Under the pieces are notes generated by a model, which ran no database searches, was not told where the DNA came from, and saw nothing but the letters and a program-made list of their open reading frames with translations. Shown here one piece after another: positions 6,705 through 13,084 of a DNA stretch of 13,937 nucleotides; within the stretch, counting starts at the first letter, position 1, and the number at the start of each line of letters is the position of its first letter. The translations under genes and the position numbers were made by a program. Source of the DNA: an uncultured Oscillospiraceae bacterium (GTDB lineage Bacteria; Bacillota; Clostridia; Oscillospirales; Acutalibacteraceae); the NCBI GenBank assembly GCA_900549675.1, contig URPG01000021.1, forward strand, positions 1-13,937, written 5' to 3'.

Positions 6705-7733
6705 GTGAAATTTTCAAATTTAGAGCAAAGAATTGCACAATCCTATATCAATTTACTTCCGCCTTTTGTTCCAGATAAAGTGGCAATCGTGAGCGTGGCA
6801 GAACAAGAACGATTTTACAACATCATAAAAGCCATATACCGATTGGCTTATGATGAGCCTTTGCTTTTTGTGCCTACACTGCATGAAGACGATGCTTATC
6901 CGGGGGTAATAAAATCCTATTACGGCAAACCGGAATTGCAAGTGAATATGAAAAAATTCAGCAAGGCTGTTGATGGTTTATTGTTGAATATGTATCGTTT
7001 AGGGCAAGGTGAAGATATTAAATTCAGCAAAAGGCAAAAAAATATTCTTGCTAGGGTTGGGATTGAGAATTTGGCAGATTTACCGCCTGCTTGGCGTTGG
7101 CTTGCCACGCGTTCTAACACCAATTTAGCAGAATTTTCGTTTGGTTTATTTGATAAAAATTATTCCTATACTTCTGATGTTTATGCACTTTTGCTTGGGG
7201 AAGCGGGTTTTCGCAAGCTTGAAAGTTACATGACTAAGCAAGGGTATAAATTGTTTAATATTTACAATATCACAGCCAGCGACTGCAAACTTTCCTTGAC
7301 TTATGCGAACCCTGCATGGAGCAAAGAACCACCAAATGGTGGCTTTGAATATAAAATTAGGCACACGGGTATATCCGCACGTTATGATTTTTGCTTTCAA
7401 GAGCCTGTTTTCTTCGGTTTGTGCATACCGAATGGGTTGAAGGTGTATTTAGATGCTTTTGACACAGCAAGTGATAATATCAAGGACTTTATAACTGAAA
7501 ATACAAAGCAATGCGACGGTTGCCGATATTGCGTGCAGACGGACAAAACAGGTACACGTCCGCTTGCTAAAATTGCTGTTTCTCACAAGGGAAAAACATA
7601 TCAGCTATGCCCATACTTCCCTGGGTACAGCTATCGGTGGACGAGTATTAACGAAGAATTGGCTGAACAATTGATTGAAATGCTGGCGTTTATGGATCGT
7701 TTTTTGGACCATAAGAAAAGCGTTTGTGCTTAG
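6705..7733 (+). CDS. Conserved hypothetical, 342 residues, with CxxCxxC cluster
   Basis: A complete 342-residue soluble protein beginning at GTG, with CAAGGAG about 9 bases upstream. No named family is recognised. Residues ~1-180 are alpha/beta in character (LPPFVPDKVAIVSVAEQERF, then YRLAYDEPLLFVP). The C-terminal part holds Cys270, Cys273 and Cys276 (CDGCRYC) with Cys302 in LCPYFPGYSYRW. This spacing could bind zinc or an iron-sulfur cluster, perhaps as a small treble-clef-like knuckle. The TGTRPLAKI and HKGKTYQLCP segments between them look like two beta strands. There is no signal peptide or membrane segment. It lies between the cupin and the kinase pseudogene, only 9 bases before the latter, so it was probably co-transcribed with it. 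Confidence 0.75.
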   Translation: MKFSNLEQRIAQSYINLLPPFVPDKVAIVSVAEQERFYNIIKAIYRLAYDEPLLFVPTLHEDDAYPGVIKSYYGKPELQVNMKKFSKAVDGLLLNMYRLGQGEDIKFSKRQKNILARVGIENLADLPPAWRWLATRSNTNLAEFSFGLFDKNYSYTSDVYALLLGEAGFRKLESYMTKQGYKLFNIYNITASDCKLSLTYANPAWSKEPPNGGFEYKIRHTGISARYDFCFQEPVFFGLCIPNGLKVYLDAFDTASDNIKDFITENTKQCDGCRYCVQTDKTGTRPLAKIAVSHKGKTYQLCPYFPGYSYRWTSINEELAEQLIEMLAFMDRFLDHKKSVCA

Positions 7734-7742
7734 AAGGGTAAA

Positions 7743-8680
7743 ATGGCGAATTTAACTAAAAACACACAAACGCAAGATACGCTTGAAAAATTAGTAAAGC
7801 ATGCTTTTCTAAATAAAGAGTTCAAAAGCATATACGAACTCACCGAGGTTTTTTTCAATATTGCTTACCTAGTATAGTTTGAGGACGATACTGAAAGAGT
7901 GTTGAAAATTGCTCCTCACCCTGATACTCCCGTGATGGCATACGAGAAAAACCTCATGGAAACTGAGGTTTCTTGCATGAGGTTGGTCGCAGAAAAAGCG
8001 TCTGTGCCCTTGCCAAAAGTGCAGTACAGCGATTTTTCTTGCACGATTTGCAACGCTCCTTATTTTTTTATGGAGAAAATCAACGGAAAAAGCCTGTCCC
8101 CACAACAAGATAGCATGAGCGATGAAGAAATCAACGCAATTTACCGCAAAACAGGCAATCTGAACAAGCAAATTAATGCGATTACAAACAGCTTTTTCGG
8201 CTATCCGAGCCAAGTTGAATTTCAAGGTAAAAACTGGCAGGATGTATTTATGAAAATGCTGAAAACTATGACTTTGGATATGCAAAAAGCAAAGATTAGC
8301 GTTGCTATTTCGATTGATGAAATGTTCGCCTTGCTTGAAAAAGACCGTGATGTTTTTGCAGAAGTAACCATGCTCAGCCTTGTGCATTGGGACATTTGGG
8401 ACGGGAACATTTTCGTCAAAAATAATAAAATCACAGGTATTATCGACTGAGAAAGGTGCTTGTGGGCTGATGTTTTGATGGAGGTTGGCTTTCGCTCATA
8501 TGCGCAGTCGTCAGATTTTTTGAACGGCTACGGCATGGGGGAATTCACCCTTGCAGAGCAAAAACGCATACTTTGGTATGATGTTTATCTGATGATGGTT
8601 GCTGTTCAAGAGCATGTTTATCGTGGGTATGAAGCGGATAATACTTGGGTAATGAGGCTTTACATAAAAGGAGAAATCAC
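7743..8680 (+). pseudogene. Aminoglycoside phosphotransferase-like kinase, inactivated
   Basis: A protein-kinase-fold small-molecule phosphotransferase (APH/choline-kinase group). From ATG 7743 the frame reads FKSIYELTEVFFNIAYLV, then TAG at 7875-7877, then FEDDTERVLKIAPHPDTPV with the ATP-binding Lys, an EVSCMRL helix, the catalytic loop HWDIWDGNIF (D and N present), and the metal-binding Asp in GIID. It then meets TGA at 8448-8450 and continues ERCLWADVLMEVGF. The family normally has IIDWE here, so TGA replaces a Trp codon; TAG replaces what is usually Glu. No clear C-terminal stop follows GYEADNTWVM: the frame runs on through the PhnB start to TAG 8700, so a third lesion is likely. The catalytic residues survive, but no full product can be made without readthrough. 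Confidence 0.85.
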
Positions 8681-8681
8681 A

Positions 8682-9055
8682 TTGATTATCACACCAAACT
8701 AGCATTTTAAAAAACAGTGTAAGCAAGCTGTTGAACTGTGTAAGAAAGCTTTTAATGCGAATGTTGCAAAGCTGTTTTATGATGATGGATTTCTCTTTCA
8801 TGCCGAAATGTATGTTGAAGGCTGTCGGATATTGTTAAATGATTCACACGATGAAGATGTTGCTTTTGGTCATTCTGTATTTTTAGTTGTGACGTTTAAT
8901 ACTGCCGATGAAGTTAAAAAATCATTCTATATTTTTCAATATTGCTGCAAAATAATTCTCCCAATGCGAAAAACAATTACAGCAGTTGTTTTGTTTTGAT
9001 TGTTGATGAATTTGGCGTAAGATGGGAGCTTATGACGGATAAAACTGGTAAATAA
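8682..9055 (+). pseudogene. PhnB-like VOC (glyoxalase/bleomycin-resistance fold) gene, stop plus frameshift
   Basis: AAAGGAG at 8667-8673 precedes TTG 8682, which encodes MIITPN, then TAG at 8700-8702, then HFKKQCKQAVELCKKAF and on in the same frame. Homologues read ITPNLHFNGQCKEAIELYKKAF, so TAG replaces a Leu codon (TTG to TAG). The frame continues through AEMYVEGCRILLND, GHSVFLVVTFNTADEVKKS and IILPMRK. Around 8970-8978 it shifts by one base to YSSCFVLIVDEFGVRWELM, ending TDKTGK and TAA at 9053. The FGVRWELM ending is the family signature. The VOC fold includes bleomycin and fosfomycin resistance proteins, but PhnB-like members usually have unknown substrates. Whether TTG or a mutated ATG was the original start is unclear. 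Confidence 0.85.
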
Positions 9056-9068
9056 TGAGGATATTATT

Positions 9069-9902
9069 ATGCTAAAAGAACTACTTAAAGTAAACGATAA
9101 ATTTATAGACATAATGAGAGAACAACCTGCTGTGCTAGGTGCATGGTATTTCGGCTCAATTTCTCACGACACATCGGACGAACATTCTGACATTGACATC
9201 GTTTTTTTGATTGATGAAAAGCATTTTAACGATATTGATGAAAAGTTGAATATTATGCTTGGCAAGGCTTGTGATGAAATCGTTTTACGCTGGGCAGAGG
9301 GCTTTAACAGCGATGCAATTAAGAACTACGGTTATTTAATTCGCCATAACGGACAGCTTTTTCAGTATGATGTTTTTTTGCTTAATCAAGGCAAAATTGA
9401 CGATTTTATGTGTCAAATCCATTATACTGGATTGAAAAAATCTGATGTCATTTTTGATAAAGACAACAGTGTCAAAGCTTTAATTAGAAAAGAAATAAAA
9501 GGTACTCCTTGGCACGCAGATAGGCACTATCTCATTACCACTTACTGGTTTCATGTGCAAATGTCCGCAAAATATTTATTGCGTAAGGACTATTTCAAGC
9601 TGGAGGGTGTTCTGCGCATTTTAATGGATACGCATACCTCGCTTTTGCTGTCTGTTTTTGATAAAACAGCTTGGGGCGGAAGTGCAAATAAGCTGCATTC
9701 TATTCCTCTAGAAAAGCAAAAACACCTTATGCTTTATGGGTGTTCTTGTGATTTTGGTGACGTTCGTGAGCGTTTAGCAAAAACGACGAAGTGGTTTTGC
9801 GATGATGTTAATTCAACCAAAGATACCAAAATGATTAATTACAATAACGAACTGTGTACAACGGTTTTTGATGATTGGAAAGGTAAAACTAAAACATTAT
9901 AA
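9069..9902 (+). CDS. Nucleotidyltransferase of the antibiotic adenylyltransferase type
   Basis: An intact 277-residue protein with the pol-beta superfamily nucleotidyltransferase signature: Gly29-Ser30 (YFGS), then Asp41 and Asp43 in SDIDIVFLID, and a third carboxylate at about Asp101 (FQYDVFLL). The all-helical C-terminal domain (WFHVQMSAKYLLRKDYFKLE) matches the layout of aminoglycoside and lincosamide adenylyltransferases, which transfer AMP from ATP to a drug hydroxyl. The substrate cannot be assigned from motifs alone. The start ATG has a modest TGAGGAT upstream and lies 13 bases after the PhnB pseudogene, so it belongs to the same run. The gene is followed directly by a bidirectional terminator and is the last of the + strand run. 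Confidence 0.87.
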   Translation: MLKELLKVNDKFIDIMREQPAVLGAWYFGSISHDTSDEHSDIDIVFLIDEKHFNDIDEKLNIMLGKACDEIVLRWAEGFNSDAIKNYGYLIRHNGQLFQYDVFLLNQGKIDDFMCQIHYTGLKKSDVIFDKDNSVKALIRKEIKGTPWHADRHYLITTYWFHVQMSAKYLLRKDYFKLEGVLRILMDTHTSLLLSVFDKTAWGGSANKLHSIPLEKQKHLMLYGCSCDFGDVRERLAKTTKWFCDDVNSTKDTKMINYNNELCTTVFDDWKGKTKTL

Positions 9903-9910
9903 ATCCGACA

Positions 9911-9945
9911 AATGACCTCTCCTACAACTTTTAGGAGAGGTCATT
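9911..9945. terminator. Bidirectional intrinsic terminator between convergent genes
   Basis: Perfect 13-bp stem AATGACCTCTCCT (9911-9923) with AGGAGAGGTCATT (9933-9945) around a 9-base loop. It lies between the nucleotidyltransferase stop (9902) and the convergent AraC stop (9948), so it can serve both strands. T-rich bases follow on the + strand; the tract is short. Confidence 0.85.
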
Positions 9946-9947
9946 CT

Positions 9948-10823
9948 TCACTTCTTAGTAACAGGAATCCAAATTTCTGCACCAAAATCTATTTGCTCAT
10001 TGCCAAAATACATTTCCATCTCAAAATCGCAATCAGCGTGTTCATAACTTGCCACAGGAAACCATTCGGCATATATGCGTCGCCAAACTTCATGCAGTTT
10101 TTTGTCGTCTTTTTCGCTTTTCCACTCGGTAGAAAAAATTGCCCATGTTTGCTTTGGAATATGCAGGGTGGTAAATCCCTCTGCATTTGCTTCAGGTGTC
10201 TTTATGCACCCTGCCAAATAGGACATATCGCCATTTGGGTTATGAGAATAGGTGACACCGGCGCCAAGTGATTCTCCACTTTTCTTGCCTGCGGCTTTTA
10301 AAAGTGCATCAAATTTCCCGCTTTCTCCATAGGACTGCCAAAATTCTGGAATGTCCCTGTAACACTTGCCGTCAATGACTGTGGTTTTTAACTCTAAACC
10401 AAAAATTTCAAACGCTCCTTTTTCCTCAACACGATAATTCATCTCTGATACTCCTTTAATAGATATTGAAAATGTTATTTTGGGAAAGGTTTTCAGCATA
10501 GTTCCACTATCCCGCGCCGATAGCGGTGTTACACCATGGAGTGTCTTAAACGCACGGCTGAACGCTTGCGGTGAATCATATCCATATTTCATGGCAACAT
10601 CAATCACTTTTGTCTTGCTGGTCTGCAGTTCAAAAGCAGCCAAGGTTAATCTTCTGCGCCTTATATATTCTGATAAAGGAACACCAGTAATAAAAGCAAA
10701 CATTCTCAAGAAATGATAGGTTGAGCAACAAGCAATTTGGGCTGCCTTATCATAGGATATTTCTTCTGCTAAATTGCTTTCAATATAGTTTACCGCATTG
10801 TTCATGCGTTCAAGCCACTCCAT
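9948..10823 (-). CDS. AraC-family regulator with C-terminal GyrI-like effector domain (intact)
   Basis: A 291-residue activator. Residues ~1-105 are two AraC helix-turn-helix units (YDKAAQIACCSTYHFLRMF, then LSEYIRRRRLTLAAFEL, then VIDVAMKYGYDSPQAFSRAF, LHGVTP). After a ~25-residue linker, residues ~130-290 are a GyrI-like domain (MNYRVEEKGAFEIFGLEL, then DIPEFWQSY, then TWAIFSTEWKS, then IYAEWFPVASYEHA, ending IWIPVTKK). The order resembles Rob/SoxS-like regulators with added ligand sensing. I chose ATG 10823 over the adjacent TTG because GGGAGGG sits 7-8 bases upstream. The regulated genes are unknown; the nearest candidates are the convergent nucleotidyltransferase run and the broken AraC gene upstream. 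All key HTH and core GyrI segments look sound. Confidence 0.92.
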   Translation of the reverse strand: MEWLERMNNAVNYIESNLAEEISYDKAAQIACCSTYHFLRMFAFITGVPLSEYIRRRRLTLAAFELQTSKTKVIDVAMKYGYDSPQAFSRAFKTLHGVTPLSARDSGTMLKTFPKITFSISIKGVSEMNYRVEEKGAFEIFGLELKTTVIDGKCYRDIPEFWQSYGESGKFDALLKAAGKKSGESLGAGVTYSHNPNGDMSYLAGCIKTPEANAEGFTTLHIPKQTWAIFSTEWKSEKDDKKLHEVWRRIYAEWFPVASYEHADCDFEMEMYFGNEQIDFGAEIWIPVTKK

Positions 10824-10842
10824 CAAAAATCCCTCCCTCGAA

Positions 10843-10872
10843 ATTATAGTATCATGATTTATTCAACGTCAC
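10843..10872 (-). promoter_or_regulatory. Candidate promoter of the intact AraC-GyrI gene
   Basis: On the - strand a perfect TATAAT (10843-10848) lies 18 bases downstream of GTGACG (10867-10872; 4 of 6 match to TTGACA). The predicted transcript start would fall at about 10836, inside the GGGAGGG ribosome binding site, which makes an extremely short leader and lowers confidence. Confidence 0.35.
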
Positions 10873-10940
10873 TTAGCATTTGTTGCACAAAAATGATAAG
10901 TTTAACAGCTGTGTTTTTAACATATCACATAACAACGGCA

Positions 10941-10977
10941 TAAGTAAAGGAGCTTGCAACGCAAACTCCTTTACTTA
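10941..10977 (-). terminator. Hairpin after the split AraC-GyrI gene
   Basis: A 12-bp perfect stem, TAAGTAAAGGAG (10941-10952) with CTCCTTTACTTA (10966-10977), and a nested TTGC/GCAA pair inside the loop. It begins 2 bases after the - strand stop at 10979, so it is well placed as that gene's terminator. A long T run is lacking, so it may act partly as a 3'-end stabiliser. Confidence 0.7.
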
Positions 10978-10978
10978 T

Positions 10979-11949
10979 CTATACCTTTTTCACAGGTCTA
11001 ACATACTTAAAATACTGCTCCGGGTCATGATACATATAAATGATTTTGCCTTGGGCTATGTCAAATTGATATTCTGTTTGTTCGGTTTTAAACGCTGTCA
11101 TCGCTGCTTCAATTTTTTCCTCCACGCTGCGGTTTTCCTGTTCATAATCAAATGGACCATGCTCAAAAAGCACATAGTTCCCCTCTGGAACATCAAGTAT
11201 CAGCATTTGGGGTGGAATTTCACCGTCATAATCCGCTAGAGGCCGCACGCCATAGCACTCTGACCGCAGAAAACCCCAATCGCACAATCTTCCCTCAGTG
11301 TCACTGATGTATGCCATAAGCTGCCCTCTGCCGCTGTTTGCCTCACTGCCGCCGTCATCGTCCAATTTCCCTTTGATACTCTCAAGCAAGCCGCTAATCG
11401 TATCACAATCCTGTTCAGGAATTTTGCTTTGTTTTTGCCAAAAATCCCAGTACCCGTTGCTTTCATTGTTTTTGATGTGAAGGAATTTATGCGCAGGAAC
11501 GGTCACAAAATAGACCTTAACATCATCTGCTGATTTAATCATACCAATTTCTCCAAATCCTAAAAAATAGCGATCGAAAGGGTTAATTTTTGTACGAAGA
11601 GTGACTGGTTTAGGATATTTGCGATAATGGCTTGGCGCTCTACACCATAGGCTGTTTTAAAAGCTCTTGTAAAGGCTTCGTGAGATGAAAAGCCGTAATC
11701 AAAAGCAATATCCAAAAGACTTTTCTCGTTGTCATGCATTTCTTTGAGCGCAAAGGCAAGCCGCCTTTTTCGCAAATAATTTTGAAACTGCATACCAGTG
11801 ATTTCCTTGAATTTTCTGGTTGTGTGAAACTCAGAATAACCTAGCTTTTGGGATAATTGGCGTAAAGTCAGTACTTCTCCATTGTAGGCTTTTATGCATA
11901 AATCAATTTCATTCACAATCGTTTGGATCTGCTTTTGCCATTCGTACAT
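10979..11949 (-). pseudogene. AraC-GyrI regulator split by a frameshift into DNA-binding and sensor halves
   Basis: A single AraC-GyrI gene read in two frames. The first half starts at ATG 11949 (AGAGGTG upstream) and encodes the two AraC HTH units (LRQLSQKLGYSEFHTTRKF, LLDIAFDYGFSSHEAFTRAF, KTAYGV). The frame is lost at about 11632-11640. In the first frame it ends at TAG 11560. In another frame the expected linker reads PSHYRKYPKPVTLRTKINPF, then DRYFLGFGEIG, straight into the GyrI-like domain (MIKSADDVKVYFVTVPAHKF, NGYWDFWQKQSKIPEQDCDT, VLFEHGPFDYEQENRSVEEK, ending YVRPVKKV). The sensor half has its own ATG at 11542 with GGAG about 11 bases upstream, so it could be made as a separate 187-residue protein. 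The shift is one base lost or two gained. Each half looks intact apart from this. Confidence 0.88.
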
Positions 11950-12038
11950 TTTTTCACCTCTGCTCAATCGCTTTATGGTTATCATAGCAGATTGTGAAAA
12001 ACCACGCTTGATTTTACTTGCTGTTTGTCTTAATTTTT

Positions 12039-12066
12039 ATTATAGCATAGAGGCAAACAAAAGTAA
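12039..12066 (-). promoter_or_regulatory. Promoter of the split AraC-GyrI gene
   Basis: On the - strand an extended -10, TGCTATAAT (core TATAAT at 12039-12044), follows TTACTT (12061-12066) with a 16-base spacer. It lies about 90 bases before ATG 11949. The TG dinucleotide before the -10 compensates for the weak -35. Confidence 0.55.
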
Positions 12067-12140
12067 CACGTTTTATTTGGGTGCAAATACCCTCATGTCG
12101 AAAAATGTGATTATATGTTAATTGACGTGATTTGCCATGT

Positions 12141-12189
12141 CGAGTGTTCTTATAGCATTTGAAATTGCTGTAAGAACACTCGTTTTTTT
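12141..12189 (+). terminator. Strong intrinsic terminator on the + strand, without an obvious gene
   Basis: CGAGTGTTCTTA (12141-12152) pairs with TAAGAACACTCG (12171-12182). The stem extends by a G-U pair and AGCA/TGCT to an 8-base loop, and seven T residues follow (12183-12189). This is a textbook + strand terminator, yet no + strand coding sequence lies upstream in the preceding 2 kb. It sits 9 bases from the end of the recombinase remnant on the other strand. See the finding on a candidate small RNA. Confidence 0.85.
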
Positions 12190-12197
12190 ATGTGCCC

Positions 12198-12446
12198 TCA
12201 TATAGCAACCTGCACCGGAGCGTAACTGACAGCCAGTCTGGATGCACACATCCGGTTCCGGCAATGGAAACATATCCGGAGTCTCAATGGAGCCGACGCA
12301 GTTGTAGTGAATCCTAATTTTTTGAATCTGTACGCCGTTAACCTTTTCCACATGGTATACCTCAATGCGCTCAACCGGTTCATCGAGCATGCGCGGCGTG
12401 AGCTTTCTGGCGCGAGTGTATTTGCGCACGGTAACGATAAACATAT
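12198..12446 (-). pseudogene. C-terminal remnant of a large serine recombinase (DUF4368-type)
   Basis: Only the last ~80 residues remain: FIVTVRKYTRARKLTPRML, then VERIEVYHVEKVNGVQIQKI, RIHYNCVGSIETPDMFPLPE, PDVCIQT. This matches the DUF4368 tail of Tn4451/TnpX-like recombinases of clostridial transposons and integrative elements. Near 12226-12232 a small deletion shifts the frame; the proper ending then reads AVSYAPVQVAI with TGA at 12198. The catalytic serine domain and the rest of the gene are absent: sequence identity to the family stops at about 12446, where IS3-type sequence begins. Its G+C content is visibly higher than that of the neighbours, consistent with separate origin. It marks a former mobile element. 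Confidence 0.85.
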
Positions 12447-12450
12447 TACT

Positions 12451-12602
12451 AAAAAAGTGAACTGCTATATTTGCAAAAGTTTGAGTCTATGGAGCACTTT
12501 AAAACTGAGCTTATCAACTATCTGGATTAGTACAACAACCGTCGCATTAAAACAAAGCTAAAGGGCTTGCCACCTGCAATTCACAGACAACAAGCCCTCT
12601 CG
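12451..12602 (+). mobile_element. 3'-terminal remnant of an IS3-family (IS150-like) transposase
   Basis: On the + strand, from 12453, the frame reads KSELLYLQKFESMEHFKTEL, then INYLD, then TAG at 12528-12530, then YNNRRIKTKLKGLPPAIHRQ and QALS. This is the extreme C-terminus of the IS3-family DDE transposase, beginning just after where the catalytic Glu (ENFFGLLKSE in relatives) would be. The catalytic core and both terminal repeats are missing on the left. Its left edge joins recombinase sequence; its right edge (about 12600-12603) joins the FatD-like permease gene in mid-reading-frame, so the original insertion interrupted that gene. The TAG is an additional lesion. Non-functional. Confidence 0.83.
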
Positions 12603-13084
12603 CGCCAAGCATCATTCCGATAATGGGGACGATGAGTGAGGAGCGAAGCTTAACCCTTCTTAGGAAAAAAGAAAATCATAGTGCCTGTAAAGGAAAATAG
12701 AATTGCACTCGCCATTCTTAACATTAAAGTCGGAGCAGGAAATGTTAAATATACAAACACAAGCCCTAACCCAGCCCGTTCAATGGTTCCTGTTGTAGTA
12801 TAGGCGCTCAACCAGGCGATTCTGGTTACCAGCCCCGACATGGACATGGCCGCTCCGGTAAGCATGAGTGCCGCCGTTCGTGGAACACGGGTGATGAAAA
12901 ACATATCCCATCCGTTCTTCTAGCCCTGTATATCATAAACTCCTGTAAGCAATGATACAATGCCTAACGCAAAAACAACAAACAGTGCTAATATGAAGGG
13001 TTTTGTCCATATTTTATTGTGACTAAAAAGGTGGGGCTGAGTAACCTCAGTCCCTGTAATTTTCGGTATGATATGTTTCGGCAT
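12601..13084 (-). pseudogene. FatD-like (FecCD-type) siderophore ABC transporter permease, truncated and damaged
   Basis: Reading the - strand from ATG 13084: MPKHIIPKITGTEVTQPHLF, then WTKPFILALFVVFALGIVSL (first membrane helix), GVYDIQG, TAG at 12920-12922, then in the same frame KNGWDMFFITRVPRTAALML, TGAAMSMSGLV. Between about 12790 and 12825 two small compensating shifts hide QNRLVE. Then TTTGTIE, GLGLVFVYLTFPAPTLMLRM and FSFTGTMIFF follow, and a last frameshift leads to FLRRVKLRSSLIVPIIGMML, GA at 12601, where IS3 sequence begins. RVPRTAALMLTGAAMSMSG is characteristic of iron-chelate permeases. About half the protein is missing. The start is in frame with the preceding binding-protein gene, whose own stop has been lost. 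Confidence 0.87.

Noticed and set aside
7869..8387. A 172-codon - strand open frame opposite the kinase
   Set aside because: The + strand has clear kinase motifs, including the catalytic loop HWDIWDGNIF. The reverse frame has no ribosome binding site or known motif.
3025..9055. A reassigned genetic code (TGA read as Trp)
   Set aside because: TAA and TAG also interrupt genes, several genes have frameshifts, TGG is used freely for Trp, and the MerR-GyrI gene ends naturally at TGA right after its conserved C-terminal strand.
2000..9070. Integron-like cassette array with attC sites
   Set aside because: The intergenic gaps are mostly 10-20 bases and hold only ribosome binding sites. No recurrent imperfect palindromes occur between genes and no tyrosine integrase is seen.
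9912..10271. A 119-codon + strand open frame over the AraC gene
   Set aside because: It begins inside the terminator hairpin and overlaps the well-supported AraC-GyrI gene on the opposite strand. Its composition does not resemble a protein family.
12118..12200. A C-terminal extension of the recombinase remnant through the hairpin
   Set aside because: The extension arises only after the frameshift. The other frame gives the family's normal ending AVSYAPVQVAI and stop at 12198.
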